Source: Opitutaceae bacterium
GTDB lineage: Bacteria; Verrucomicrobiota; Verrucomicrobiia; Opitutales; Opitutaceae
Assembly: GCA_016795565.1 (NCBI GenBank)
Contig: JAEUGW010000049.1
Span: forward strand, 1-64,000
Direction of reading: 5' to 3'
Length of the DNA stretch: 64,000 nt
How positions within the stretch are numbered: position 1 is the first letter of the stretch; each line of letters starts with the position of its first letter. The position numbers and the translations under genes were made by a program. The notes beneath the pieces are model-generated. The model made no database searches and had not been told where the DNA came from. It worked only from the letters and a program-made list of their open reading frames with translations. This document shows positions 54,823 through 64,000 of the stretch, piece after piece.

Positions 54823-55890
54823 ATGCCCCCTCTCACCCTGCGCCAGAAAATCGGCCAGCTGCTCATGATCGGCTTCCGCGGCGCCACGCCGCCGGAATGC
54901 GGCCTCATCGTCCGCGACATCCGCGACCACGGCATCGGCGGCGTCATCCTGTTTGATCAGGACATGACGACCACCATCGACTCGGGCAAACCGGGCCGCC
55001 GCAACATCGAGTCCCCCGCGCAAGTGAAGGCGCTGCTGGCGCACCTCCAAGCCCTGTCCCCCATTCCATTGCTGACCGCCATCGATCAGGAAGGCGGCCG
55101 CGTGAACCGCCTGAAGCCCCTCTACGGTTTTCCCGAGAGCATCTCCCACGAGGAACTCGGCCGCCTCGACCAGCCGGCGGAAACCCACCGCCACGCTGCG
55201 GCCACCGCGCAGACCCTCGCCGGCGTCGGCCTCAACCTGAACCTCGCGCCTGTCGTCGATCTCGACGCCCATCCGGACAATCCGATCATCAAGGGCAAGG
55301 GCCGCACCTTCGCCGCCGAACCCGAAAAGGTCGCGCGCCACGCCGCGGAATTCGTGCGGGCCCACCGCGCCCACGGTGTGCTCGCCTGTCCCAAGCATTT
55401 CCCCGGTCACGGCAGCGCGACCGGCGACACCCACCTCGGCCTCGTCGATGTCACCGCCACCTGGCACGAGCGCGAGCTGCTCCCCTTCCAGCGCCTGATC
55501 GAGGCGGATCTGTGCGACGTCATCATGAGCGCGCACGTCTTCAACGCGAAGCTCGACCCCGACCACCCGGCCACGCTGTCGCGCCCAGTCATCACCGGCC
55601 TGCTGCGCCAGAAGCTCGGCTTCCGTGGCCTGATCGTGAGTGACGACATGGAGATGAAGGCGATCTCGAGCCACTACGGCCTGGAGAAGTCCCTCCCCGC
55701 CGCGCTGGCCGCCGGCGTGGATGTGCTCTGCCTCGGCAACAACCTCAGTTACGATCCCGACATCACGGCCCGGGCTGTCGCGATCGTTGAACGCGCCGTC
55801 GCTTCCGGCCACCTGCCGGAGTCGCGCATCCACGAGAGCTGCGAACGTGTCCTCGCCCTGAAACGAAGCGCTGGACTGGTGGGGCATTGA
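54823..55890 (+). CDS. nagZ: Beta-N-acetylhexosaminidase, NagZ-like GH3
   Basis: 355-aa glycoside hydrolase that removes GlcNAc from anhydromuropeptides. Family motifs: AIDQEGGRVNRL near residue 86, ACPKHFPGHGSATGDTHLG and the catalytic Asp in VSDDMEMKAI. Start at ATG 54823 gives MPPLTLRQKIGQLLMIGF, typical of NagZ. Part of the recycling group with murQ and anmK. No signal peptide, so cytoplasmic, unlike some secreted GH3 enzymes. Confidence 0.92.
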   Translation: MPPLTLRQKIGQLLMIGFRGATPPECGLIVRDIRDHGIGGVILFDQDMTTTIDSGKPGRRNIESPAQVKALLAHLQALSPIPLLTAIDQEGGRVNRLKPLYGFPESISHEELGRLDQPAETHRHAAATAQTLAGVGLNLNLAPVVDLDAHPDNPIIKGKGRTFAAEPEKVARHAAEFVRAHRAHGVLACPKHFPGHGSATGDTHLGLVDVTATWHERELLPFQRLIEADLCDVIMSAHVFNAKLDPDHPATLSRPVITGLLRQKLGFRGLIVSDDMEMKAISSHYGLEKSLPAALAAGVDVLCLGNNLSYDPDITARAVAIVERAVASGHLPESRIHESCERVLALKRSAGLVGH

Positions 55891-56262
55891 AGGTGGAACC
55901 TGTCCTCCGGACAGGTTTTCAACACGCGCGCAAACTTACCCGGTCGCCTTCGTCCCAAGGAACCGCGCATGAAACCAACCTCCTTTTCGCGCGTTTTGGC
56001 AACCCGGCCGGAGTGTTTGGGCCCGGTTCCACCTTTCGCGATTGAGCCGAGTGCCAGCATCGACTGTGCTAGGATGTGTTTTCAAACCCACCAAACATCC
56101 ATTTCCTGTCATTCTGAGCGCAGCGAAGAATCCAGTAGCACCATCGCTTCCGCTGCGGTGCGACGTAAATCCTGATGGATGTAACACCAGCCCTGCTGGG
56201 CTAGACTTCACTTCGTTCAGAATGACAAAGCGGGTTTGAAACACTCCCTGATGCATTCCCCA
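55891..56262. other. Intergenic region holding a palindromic repeat
   Basis: 372 bp between nagZ and the amidase gene. It contains the repeat at 56107-56227. The rest shows no gene; a promoter for the amidase would be expected near 56230. Confidence 0.45.
56107..56227. repeat. Palindromic repeat of the TCATTCTGAGCG type, longer copy
   Basis: Left border TGTCATTCTGAGCGCAGCGA and right border CTTCGTTCAGAATGACA, as in the copy at 3356-3438, but enclosing about 80 extra bases with a second small palindrome CCAGC-CCTG-CTGG. It lies upstream of the amidase gene. Confidence 0.75.
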
Positions 56263-57303
56263 ATGAAACTTCTTCTTCCCCTCCTGCTCGCCGGCATCCT
56301 CCTGCTCGGCGGTTGCGTCCAGCCCCGCACCTTTGCCCCGCGCCAGGGCGACGAGATCATCGTCGCCGGCCAGCTCTTCCACACCGGCACCAAGGTCGTG
56401 ACCTGGATGGACCCGGGCGGCTACGACGCCTACCGGACGGAACGGCGGTTCGCCCCCTTTGAGCAGAGCAGCTGGGCGAAGACCCACGAGGCGAAGCCCG
56501 AGCTCAAGGATCCGGCCCGCTACGGCCTGCGCTCCCAGCAGCTGACCCCGGCGGAAATCGAGCGCGTGCGCGGCGGCGGCTGGGACCTGCCGACCCTCCA
56601 GCGCGTCGTTGACCAGTTCGTGCTGCACTACGACGTGTGCGGCATCGCCAAGCAGTGCTTCAACATCCTCCACGACCACCGCGGCCTCAGCGTCCACTTC
56701 ATGCTCGATCTCGACGGCACCATTTACCAGACGCTCGACCTCAAGGAGCGCGCCTACCACGCCACGACGTCGAACCACCGCTCCGTCGGCATCGAGATCG
56801 CCAACATGGGCGCCTACGGCCCCGGCGACACCCAGGTGCTCAACACGTGGTATCCGCGCGACGAACAGGGCCGGGCCTACATCAAGGTGCCGGACAAGCT
56901 CGGCGACGCGCTGATCCACACCCAGAACTTCACCGGCCGCCCCGCCCGGCCCGAGCCCGTGCGCGGCCACGTGCAGGGCCAGGATCTCGTGCAATACGAC
57001 CTCACCCCGCAGCAATACGCCGCCCTCATCAAGCTCACCGCCGCCCTCGCCACGGTCTTCCCCCGCATCACGCCCGACTACCCGCGCGACGCCGCCGGGC
57101 GCCTCCTCACGGTCAAGCTGCCCGACGACCAACTGGCCGCCTATCACGGCGTGCTCGGCCACTATCACATCCAGACGAACAAGACCGATCCCGGCCCGGC
57201 GCTGCAATGGGACAAGGTGATCGACGGTGCCCGCCGCCTGCTGCGCCTGCCACGCATCAAGCGGCCGCCGGCCACCACCGCACCGGTGCCAGCGCCAAAC
57301 TGA
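56263..57303 (+). CDS. Lipoprotein N-acetylmuramoyl-L-alanine amidase (amidase_2)
   Basis: 346-aa lipoprotein (signal LLAGILLLGGC) with an amidase_2/PGRP fold: FVLHYDVCGIAKQCFNIL gives the first zinc His, SVHFMLDLDGTIYQTLDL and ERAYHATTSNHRSVGIEIAN supply the second His and conserved core. It cleaves the bond between muramic acid and L-Ala, probably in the periplasm on anhydro-muropeptides. ATG 56263 starts the lipoprotein signal; TTG 56236 would add a few residues. Confidence 0.88.
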   Translation: MKLLLPLLLAGILLLGGCVQPRTFAPRQGDEIIVAGQLFHTGTKVVTWMDPGGYDAYRTERRFAPFEQSSWAKTHEAKPELKDPARYGLRSQQLTPAEIERVRGGGWDLPTLQRVVDQFVLHYDVCGIAKQCFNILHDHRGLSVHFMLDLDGTIYQTLDLKERAYHATTSNHRSVGIEIANMGAYGPGDTQVLNTWYPRDEQGRAYIKVPDKLGDALIHTQNFTGRPARPEPVRGHVQGQDLVQYDLTPQQYAALIKLTAALATVFPRITPDYPRDAAGRLLTVKLPDDQLAAYHGVLGHYHIQTNKTDPGPALQWDKVIDGARRLLRLPRIKRPPATTAPVPAPN

Positions 57304-57312
57304 GCGCGAGGC

Positions 57313-58893
57313 TCAGTTTGCCTTTGCCCGTTTCAGGGTGTGCGTGACCCGCGGGCTCTCGTTGCCCAACCGGTCCACGGCACTGACCACCACGGCGTCG
57401 GCGCCGGCGACGTTGATGCTGGTTTCGCCCGCCGGCTGGAGGGCGAAGCGCCACTCGGCGCCACGGCGCAGCCAGATGGCAAAGTGGAAGGCGGCCCCGC
57501 CCTCGCCGGGCACGATCACGACCCGATCACCCGGCGCGGCCTGCAACTTGGGGGCAGGCGGCGGCGACACCTTGATCCACGGCGTCGCGGGCACCAGCGC
57601 GGGCGTGGCATTGGGCCCGGCCTGCAACTGCGTGCTGATGCCGCGCCGGTCCTGCTGCAGCGCGATCATGCTGTAATGGATGTGCCCCGTGGCCGCCGGC
57701 GCGGCCCGCACGAGGTCGATCTGGGCGAGGATTTCCCCGACCGACCATGACTTCGGCGTGTCGTTGATGGAACTCGTGAACAAGCCCGGCCACACGTGGC
57801 GCTGCGCGGTGTTCTGCTTCTGCCAGTAATCGAGCAACACGCCGAACTCCTGCCCCTTCCGGTCGCGGGGCCAGTAGAGCTGCGGCGCCAGGTAATCGAG
57901 CCAGCCCTTCTCCAGCCACAGTTCCACGTCGGCGTAGAGCTTGTCGTATTGGCTGAAGCCCGTGATGCCCGGCGGGCGGCGATCCGGCCGGCCCAGCCCA
58001 AACGGGCTCACGCCGAACAACACCGACGGCTTGACCTTGTGAATCGCGCGATAGAGCCGCTCAACCAACTGGTCCACGTTCTGCCGCCGCCATTCGTCGC
58101 GCGGAAGCCGGCCGCCGCCGTCGCGATAGATTTTCCAGGACGGCCCGTCCGGGAAATCCACCGTCGCGGCCGCCTCGCCCGGCGCGGGCTTCGGCGCCTT
58201 CGGGTCCACGATCGGATACGGGTAGAAATAGTCGTCGATGTGGACGCCATCCACATCGTAGCGCCGCACCACATCGGCCACGACCTCGACCGTGCGCTGG
58301 CTGGCAAAGGCGTCGCCCGGATCCATCCACCAATAGTCGCCGTATTGTTTCACCGCAGCCGGGTGGGTCTTTGCGATGTGCGTCGGGGCGAAGCCTGATT
58401 TCGCCTGGTTGTGCCGGGCCCGGTAGGGGTTGAACCACGCGTGCAGTTGCAGGCCGCGCTTGTGCGCCTCCTCGACCCAGAACTTGAGCGGATCGTAACC
58501 CGGATCACCGCCCTGCTGCCCCGTCAGGTATTCCGTCCAGGGCTCGAAGGGCGACGGGTAGAGCGCGTCGGCGGCGGGCCGCACCTGCAGGATGACGACG
58601 TTGAGGTTGAGCGTCCGCGCGCGGTCCAGCATGGCAATCGCTTCCGCCCGCTGCTGCGCGGCGGGCAGGCCGGGAGCGCTGGGCCAGTCGATGTTGGCCA
58701 CGGTGGCCACCCAAACCCCGCGAAACTCGCGCGGCGCGGGCGGCGGATTCTCCACGACCTTTGGCGTCGTGCTGCAACCGGCGAGAAGCGCGATCGACAG
58801 CAGGGCCAAAATGGTAGGGCGAGTCGTCCCCGACGAGCCTCCCCAACCGCTGCGGCTCATCCGGAGGATTCGCCCTACCTTAAACGCGTTCAT
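57313..58893 (-). CDS. GHL10-type glycoside hydrolase lipoprotein
   Basis: 526-aa lipoprotein of the family-10-like glycosyl hydrolase group (GHL10/DUF187, YngK-like), a TIM barrel with FRGVWVATVANIDWPS, LQVRPAADALYPS, LHAWFNPYRA and DVDGVHIDDYFYPYP, and a C-terminal beta domain. Probably acts on cell-wall or exopolysaccharide; substrate unknown. ATG 58893 overlaps the murQ stop (ATGA), which fixes the start. The codons between MNAFK and ILALLSIALLAGC derive from a palindromic repeat (58813-58879), so the signal peptide has an odd, extended N-region. Confidence 0.87.
   Translation of the reverse strand: MNAFKVGRILRMSRSGWGGSSGTTRPTILALLSIALLAGCSTTPKVVENPPPAPREFRGVWVATVANIDWPSAPGLPAAQQRAEAIAMLDRARTLNLNVVILQVRPAADALYPSPFEPWTEYLTGQQGGDPGYDPLKFWVEEAHKRGLQLHAWFNPYRARHNQAKSGFAPTHIAKTHPAAVKQYGDYWWMDPGDAFASQRTVEVVADVVRRYDVDGVHIDDYFYPYPIVDPKAPKPAPGEAAATVDFPDGPSWKIYRDGGGRLPRDEWRRQNVDQLVERLYRAIHKVKPSVLFGVSPFGLGRPDRRPPGITGFSQYDKLYADVELWLEKGWLDYLAPQLYWPRDRKGQEFGVLLDYWQKQNTAQRHVWPGLFTSSINDTPKSWSVGEILAQIDLVRAAPAATGHIHYSMIALQQDRRGISTQLQAGPNATPALVPATPWIKVSPPPAPKLQAAPGDRVVIVPGEGGAAFHFAIWLRRGAEWRFALQPAGETSINVAGADAVVVSAVDRLGNESPRVTHTLKRAKAN
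58813..58879. repeat. Palindromic repeat inside the GHL10 signal-peptide region
   Basis: GGTAGGGCGAGTCG... at the left and ...GATTCGCCCTACC at the right, with inner CGACGAGCC/GGCTC pairing. On the minus strand it is translated in frame as a basic segment starting VGRILRMSRSGWGG, directly ahead of the lipoprotein hydrophobic core. Confidence 0.8.
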
Positions 58894-59780
58894 TTTTTCC
58901 CCTCCCCGATGGCCCGGCGCACGCTGCCGCCGGCGGCGGCGAGCGCCGCCCGCGCCCCGGCGGCATCGGTCCCGCGCCGGATTGCCACAATCGCCAGCTT
59001 CACACTGTGGCCGCAGGCCTCGAGTATGCGGCGGGCTGTGGCTTCGTCCGCCTGGGTGGCGAGCACGGTGAGGGCCACCGCGCGGCGGTGGAGCTTTGCG
59101 TTGGTGGGCATGAGGTCCACCATCAGGTTGCCGTGCACCTTGTGCAGGCGGACCATGATCGCGCTGGAAAGCGTGTTGAGCACGATCTTCTGCGCCGTGC
59201 CGGCCTTCAGGCGGGTGCTGCCGGAGATCACCTCGCTGCCGGTGTCGAGCGTGAGGCCGATCTCCGCCTGCGCGGCGATCGGCGACCCAGGATTGTTGGC
59301 GATGCCGATGGTCAGCGCCCCGGCACGCCGGGCCGCCGCGATGGCCCCGAGCGCATAGGGTGTCGAGCCCGAGGCCGCCAGCGCGATGCACACATCGTTG
59401 GCCGTCGGCGCGAGCGCGCGCAGATCCGCCTCGCCCTGGGGCAAGTCATCCTCCGCTCCTTCGACAGCCTCATACATGGCGCCCTGGCCACCGGCAATCA
59501 GCGCCAGCGCGCGCTCCTTGGGCCAGCTGAAGGTCGGAAACAGCTCGACGCTGTCGAGCACGCCGAGGCGCCCCGAGGTGCCGGCCCCCGCGTAGATCAG
59601 CCGGCCGCCGGCCGCGATGCGCGGGGCGGCGGCGTCAACCGCGCGGGCAATCTGGTCGGCGGCGGCGTGCACGACGCCGGCAGCGAGCACCTGATCCTCG
59701 GTGAAGGCCCGCACGAGTTCGGGCGTGGCGTATTGGTCGAGATCCGGATGGCGACCACTGGGGGTTTCAGTCTTGAGCAT
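58890..59780 (-). CDS. murQ: N-acetylmuramic acid 6-phosphate etherase
   Basis: Converts MurNAc-6-P to GlcNAc-6-P and lactate in peptidoglycan recycling. The 296-aa SIS-domain protein has YAGAGTSGRLGVLDSVELFP, GGQGAMYEAVEGAEDD and STRLKAGTAQKIVLN, all specific to MurQ. It acts after AnmK, whose gene lies divergently just upstream (59870). Confidence 0.96.
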   Translation of the reverse strand: MLKTETPSGRHPDLDQYATPELVRAFTEDQVLAAGVVHAAADQIARAVDAAAPRIAAGGRLIYAGAGTSGRLGVLDSVELFPTFSWPKERALALIAGGQGAMYEAVEGAEDDLPQGEADLRALAPTANDVCIALAASGSTPYALGAIAAARRAGALTIGIANNPGSPIAAQAEIGLTLDTGSEVISGSTRLKAGTAQKIVLNTLSSAIMVRLHKVHGNLMVDLMPTNAKLHRRAVALTVLATQADEATARRILEACGHSVKLAIVAIRRGTDAAGARAALAAAGGSVRRAIGEGKK

Positions 59781-59869
59781 CGGCCGGGGAGAATCCTGCG
59801 TTGCGGCGTCCGGTTCAACTGTTCATTTCTGGCGCGTGGAAAAATCCCCGCCGCCATTCTTGCCGTCCC

Positions 59870-60982
59870 ATGCCTGACCTGTTCATCGGCACCCTCTCCG
59901 GCACGAGTGTGGACGGCATTGACGCCGCGTTGGTGCGCTTCTCGCCGCAGCCCGCCCTCGTCGCGTCGCACTCCATGAAGTTCCCTGCGGATTTGCGGCA
60001 GGAACTGCTGGCGCTCGGCGTGCCGGGGGCCAACGAGATCGACCGGCTCGGGTCGGCTGATGTCCGTCTGGGGCGACTGTTTGGCCAGGCGGTCAACCAG
60101 CTGCTCCAACAGGCCGGGGTGAACCCGGGCGACATCGCCGCCATCGGCAGCCACGGGCAGACCATCCGCCACCGGCCGGGCGGTGCGGCTCCCTTCACCC
60201 AGCAAATCGGCGACCCCAACATCATAGCCGCGACCACCGGCATCCCGGTGGTCGCCGACTTCCGCCGCAAGGATCTGGCGCTCGGCGGCCAGGGTGCCCC
60301 GCTGGTCCCCGCGTTTCACGAGGCGGTTTTCCGCGTGCCCGGCAAGGATCGCGTGATCGTGAACATCGGCGGCATCGCGAACCTGACGGTGCTGCCCGGC
60401 GACGCCGCCCGGCCGATCCTTGGGTTTGACACCGGGCCGGGCAACACTCTGCTCGACGGCTGGAGCCGCCGCTGCCTCAACGCGCCCATGGATCGCGACG
60501 GTGCCTTTGCCGCGAGCGGCACGCCGCACGCCGGCCTGTTGGCCGCCCTGCTGGGCGACGGCTATTTTCACCAACCGCCGCCCAAGAGCACCGGCCCGGA
60601 ATATTTCACCGCCGCATGGCTGCAGCGGCATCTCGCCGCAGTCGGCGACCTCGCCCCTGCCGACGTGCAGGCCACCCTGCTCGCGCTCACGGCCCGGAGC
60701 ATCGCCGACGCCATCAAGGCCCTGCCTGATCTGGCGCGACCCGATGTCTTCGTGTGCGGCGGCGGCGCGCACAACGGCGCCCTGATGCGGGCCCTGCGCG
60801 GCAACCTGCCCGGCGCAACCGTGGCTCCGACCGACACCCTCGGGGTGGCCGGAGACTGGGTGGAGGCCATGGCCTTTGCCTGGCTCGCGCGGCAGCGCCT
60901 GCAGGCGCAGCCCGGCAACTGCCCGCGCGTCACCGGGGCCAGCCGGCCCGCCGTGCTGGGCGGCCTGTGGCTGCCAGAGTAA
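59870..60982 (+). CDS. anmK: Anhydro-N-acetylmuramic acid kinase
   Basis: 370-aa kinase that opens and phosphorylates anhMurNAc to MurNAc-6-P, the MurQ substrate. Motifs: IGTLSGTSVDGIDAALVRF at the N-terminus, SHGQTIRH, VNIGGIANLTVLP and the GFDTGPGNTLLD phosphate-binding segment, plus VCGGGAHNGALM. ATG 59870 is used; in-frame upstream codons lie in the murQ promoter region. Divergent with murQ across about 90 bp. Confidence 0.96.
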   Translation: MPDLFIGTLSGTSVDGIDAALVRFSPQPALVASHSMKFPADLRQELLALGVPGANEIDRLGSADVRLGRLFGQAVNQLLQQAGVNPGDIAAIGSHGQTIRHRPGGAAPFTQQIGDPNIIAATTGIPVVADFRRKDLALGGQGAPLVPAFHEAVFRVPGKDRVIVNIGGIANLTVLPGDAARPILGFDTGPGNTLLDGWSRRCLNAPMDRDGAFAASGTPHAGLLAALLGDGYFHQPPPKSTGPEYFTAAWLQRHLAAVGDLAPADVQATLLALTARSIADAIKALPDLARPDVFVCGGGAHNGALMRALRGNLPGATVAPTDTLGVAGDWVEAMAFAWLARQRLQAQPGNCPRVTGASRPAVLGGLWLPE

Positions 60983-61020
60983 ATCTGAAAACCATGCAGC
61001 TTCTGCATCATTGCAGCAAC

Positions 61021-61094
61021 TGTAGGGGCGCGCCTTGTGCGCGCCCGAGAGACTGCGTTACCCGTGTCGGGCGTGGACAAGCCGCGCCCCTACA
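61021..61094. repeat. Palindromic repeat with TGTAG/CTACA borders
   Basis: TGTAGGGGCGCG at the left and CGCGCCCCTACA at the right, with further inner pairing (GCGCCCGAGA against TCGGGCGT). It fills the gap between anmK and the convergent M20 peptidase gene. Confidence 0.8.
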
Positions 61095-61122
61095 ACAGAC
61101 AGTTTTCGGATAGCTTCCAGGC

Positions 61123-62343
61123 TCACCGCGCGTTTGCGGGCAGCTTGATTTCCCCCGCCGCGAGGCGGTGCAGGAAGAGCGCGACATTCTGCGCGCGCGG
61201 CGCGATTGTCGCCACCCGGCAGTATTCGCGGGCGCTGTGCAGGAAGTCGCCCTCGGGGCCGATGCCATCAAAGCACGGCAGGCCCGCCGCGCCGAGGAAG
61301 TTGCCGTCCGAGGCACCGCCGCCGTGGACCCAGGTGAAGGGCTTGAGGCCGACGTCCTGCGCGGCGCGCTGAAACTCCGGGAACAGCGCCGCCTCGGTCG
61401 GGTGATTCTCCTTCGGCGGCCGGTTCAACCCGCCCGTGATCTCGATCTTCACGTCGTGCGTGGCCGCCGTCTCGCGGGCCACCGCTTCCAGCCGGGCCAT
61501 GAGCGGCTCATGATCGGCCAGGCGCGTGACGCGCAGATCAATCTCGGACTGGGCGAAGTCCGGCACGACGTTCGTCGCGGCCGTGCCGCCGCGAATGTTG
61601 CCGGCGTTGACCATGACGCCGGGCAGCTCCGCCGGAATCTTCGCGATGGCCAGGAGATACGCCGCGAGCCCGAGGATGGCGTTGCGGCCGTCGTTCGGAA
61701 TCTTGGCGGCATGCGCAGCCCGGCCGTGGCAGGTGGCGGTGATGCCGCCCGTGCCCTTGCGCGAGTGGATGATGTCGCCGCTGGGCCGGGCGGGCTCAAA
61801 GACAAAACCAAAGTCGTGGCGCCCGGCCGCCTCCTCAAACATCGCCCGCGTGCCGTGCGAGCCGGTCTCCTCGTCGGGCGTGAGCAACACCTCCCAGCCG
61901 AGATGAGCGGCGTGCGGCGTTTTTTCTAAGGCCTCGAGCGCGGCCAGCATCACAATCAGCCCGCCCTTCATGTCCGTCACGCCCGGGCCGTTGAGCGTGC
62001 CGGCGTCGAGCCAGCGGCAGGATTGGAAGGCGTCGTCCGCGGCGTAAACGGTGTCGTAGTGCCCGCAGAGGAAAACCTGCCGCGCCGCCTGCGGCCGCAT
62101 CCGGAAGCGCAGCGCCTTCGCGCCCGGCGGGTTGAGGCCCGGGGCATCGGCGGACAGTTCCTCAAACGTGGCCGCCGGAAAGGCCGCGCCAAACCCGGCG
62201 CGCAGCTCAGCCGCCATGCGCGCCAGGCCGGCGCCGTGGCTGGAGCCGGAATTGATGTTGGCCCAGCGCTCAAGCAACGCGCCGAGTTCGGCGGCGCGCG
62301 CGGACAGGGCGCTGATGGCAGGGGGAACGGTGGCTGAGGACAT
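61123..62343 (-). CDS. M20-family metallopeptidase
   Basis: 406-aa dizinc exopeptidase like carboxypeptidase G2/ArgE/DapE. Metal sites: FLCGHYDTVYA (first His and Asp), GVTDMKGG (bridging Asp), LTPDEETGSHG (catalytic Glu), and a late His in DFLHSAREY. A middle dimerisation domain contains AAHAAKIPNDGRNAI. No signal peptide. The place beside recycling genes suggests it may trim murein peptides, but other substrates are equally possible. Confidence 0.88.
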   Translation of the reverse strand: MSSATVPPAISALSARAAELGALLERWANINSGSSHGAGLARMAAELRAGFGAAFPAATFEELSADAPGLNPPGAKALRFRMRPQAARQVFLCGHYDTVYAADDAFQSCRWLDAGTLNGPGVTDMKGGLIVMLAALEALEKTPHAAHLGWEVLLTPDEETGSHGTRAMFEEAAGRHDFGFVFEPARPSGDIIHSRKGTGGITATCHGRAAHAAKIPNDGRNAILGLAAYLLAIAKIPAELPGVMVNAGNIRGGTAATNVVPDFAQSEIDLRVTRLADHEPLMARLEAVARETAATHDVKIEITGGLNRPPKENHPTEAALFPEFQRAAQDVGLKPFTWVHGGGASDGNFLGAAGLPCFDGIGPEGDFLHSAREYCRVATIAPRAQNVALFLHRLAAGEIKLPANAR

Positions 62344-62613
62344 TTTACAGCAGGTCGCGGTGGGCGCGGAGATCAGGAATTGTCATCTGGCAGCATGAGG
62401 CGGAGAACGTGTAGCCGATAAGCCGGGCTTGCCAAATCGAAACCGGAGAACCCGGCCGCGCCTGCTGCCTCCGCTCAGGTCGCCCCCGGGTGCTTGGAGC
62501 GGCCCCCGCGCAGCCCCCGGTCAATAATGCCCGGTATGAGGTGCCCGATTGCATCGCACCGCTTCAACCTTTGCGCTCGACGGCCCGCAGACCGCCCTCA
62601 ATACCTTCGGCTC

Positions 62614-63169
62614 GTGGCCACACTTCCGCAGCACGACGCCCAATCGATCAGCCAAGCCATCGAGCGCGTTGCCTCCGCCATTGCCACCCGGCACGCCAGG
62701 ACCGACCGCCTGCTCCTCCTAGGCATCGCCAACGGCGGCATCGTCCTCGCCGCCCGCCTCGCCGCCCGCCTGAAAAAGGCCGGCCTCCACCCCGGCACGG
62801 GCACGATCGACATCTCCTTCCACCGCGACGACATCGGCCGCAATCCGATCCCCAAGGAATTCTCGCCGACCATCATCCCGCACGACGTCAACGGCGCCAC
62901 CGTGATCCTCGTGGACGACGTCCTCTACTCCGGCCGCACCGTGAAGGCCGCCCTCGACGAACTCTTCGACCACGGCCGCCCCACCCGCGTCGAGCTGGCC
63001 GTCCTCGTTGACCGCGGCGGCCGCCGCCTGCCCGTCGCCGCCGACTACATCGGCCTCACCCTCGCGGCGACCGAAGCGGAAAAGGTGCTCGTCAGCCTTG
63101 ATGCCGCCCAACCGGCGCGCGATTCGATCCAATCAAAAATCGAGAATCAAAAATCGAAAATCTCCTCCC

Positions 63170-63186
<17 letters not shown>
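62614..63186 (+). CDS. pyrR: Bifunctional pyr operon regulator/uracil phosphoribosyltransferase PyrR
   Basis: 190-aa PRTase-fold protein with the PRPP motif VILVDDVLYSGRT, RNPIPKEFSP and LLGIANGGIVLAARLA. It controls pyrimidine genes, often as an mRNA-binding attenuator, and can make UMP. The GTG at 62614 gives VATLPQHDAQSIS, near the usual N-terminus; a longer frame from 62494 is dubious. Its last 20 or so residues (QSKIENQKSKISSRALAS) are encoded by an AT-rich repeat unlike the rest of the protein. It overlaps pyrB. Confidence 0.9.
63131..63162. repeat. AT-rich ATCAAAAATCGAGA-type repeat in the pyrR 3' end
   Basis: Tandem AATCAAAAATCGA/AATCGAAAATC units with strong AT bias inside a GC-rich gene. 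Related to the intergenic repeat between infB and rbfA. It encodes the C-terminus of PyrR and reaches the pyrB start codon. Confidence 0.6.

Positions 63187-64000
<814 letters not shown>

Overview
High-GC bacterial chromosome segment whose gene order and protein families point to the Verrucomicrobiota, most likely an Opitutaceae-like organism. This is inferred from the DUF2851/DUF4254 proteins, the Gram-negative lipid A and lipopolysaccharide genes, and the many palindromic intergenic repeats; there is no rRNA in the window to confirm it.

Layout. (1) 1-4.7 kb: housekeeping genes ftsH, tilS and serS on the minus strand. (2) 4.8-11.4 kb: a cell-envelope cluster with three GT9 heptosyltransferase-like enzymes, a GT4 glycosyltransferase, an LpxL-type acyltransferase, an FkbM methyltransferase and a DUF4254 protein. 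A fused dipeptide-type ABC ATPase follows. (3) 13.4-17.2 kb: a lower-GC, decayed patch with a TonB-receptor tail joined to a dehydrogenase head, an intact formylglycine-generating enzyme, IS3-type transposase debris and a VapBC-like pair. (4) 17.3-25.7 kb: tRNA-Asp, then the translation operon nusA-infB-rbfA-nrnA-truB-ribF (minus strand) and a DUF2851 gene. (5) 25.8-51.9 kb: an integrated mobile element of about 26 kb. (6) 52.0-64.0 kb: chromosomal genes again, with a dipeptide epimerase, NagZ-like hexosaminidase, lipoprotein amidase, GHL10-type lipoprotein, murQ, anmK and an M20 peptidase, which together look like a cell-wall recycling neighbourhood, then pyrR and the start of pyrB.

The main discovery is the element in (5). 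It sits inside a tRNA-Ser(UGA) gene: the 5' half (25804-25844) and the 3' half (51933-51989) lie 26 kb apart, share a 10-bp core in the anticodon loop, and rejoin into a well-paired tRNA. The element carries its own complete tRNA-Ser(UGA) at 26039-26128, apparently replacing the gene it breaks. It encodes a tyrosine integrase at the right end, a small HTH (possible excisionase) protein and a MobF relaxase, but no type IV secretion genes, so it looks like an integrative and mobilizable element. Its cargo is a divalent-metal efflux module: a MntR/DtxR-like regulator with a perfect 22-bp palindrome, an outer-membrane protein, a CzcCBA-like RND pump with a very short adaptor, two tandem lipoproteins, His/Cys-rich periplasmic proteins, a PII-like protein, a second TolC protein and a Zn/Cd-type P-ATPase. 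It also carries HipBA, a response regulator, a phosphoesterase and several unknown genes.

A second theme is palindromic repeats bounded by TGTAG/CTACA or similar ends. At least two are inside protein genes and translated: in the interdomain linker of the ABC ATPase and in the N-terminus of the GHL10-type lipoprotein. Another repeat type forms the C-terminus of PyrR.
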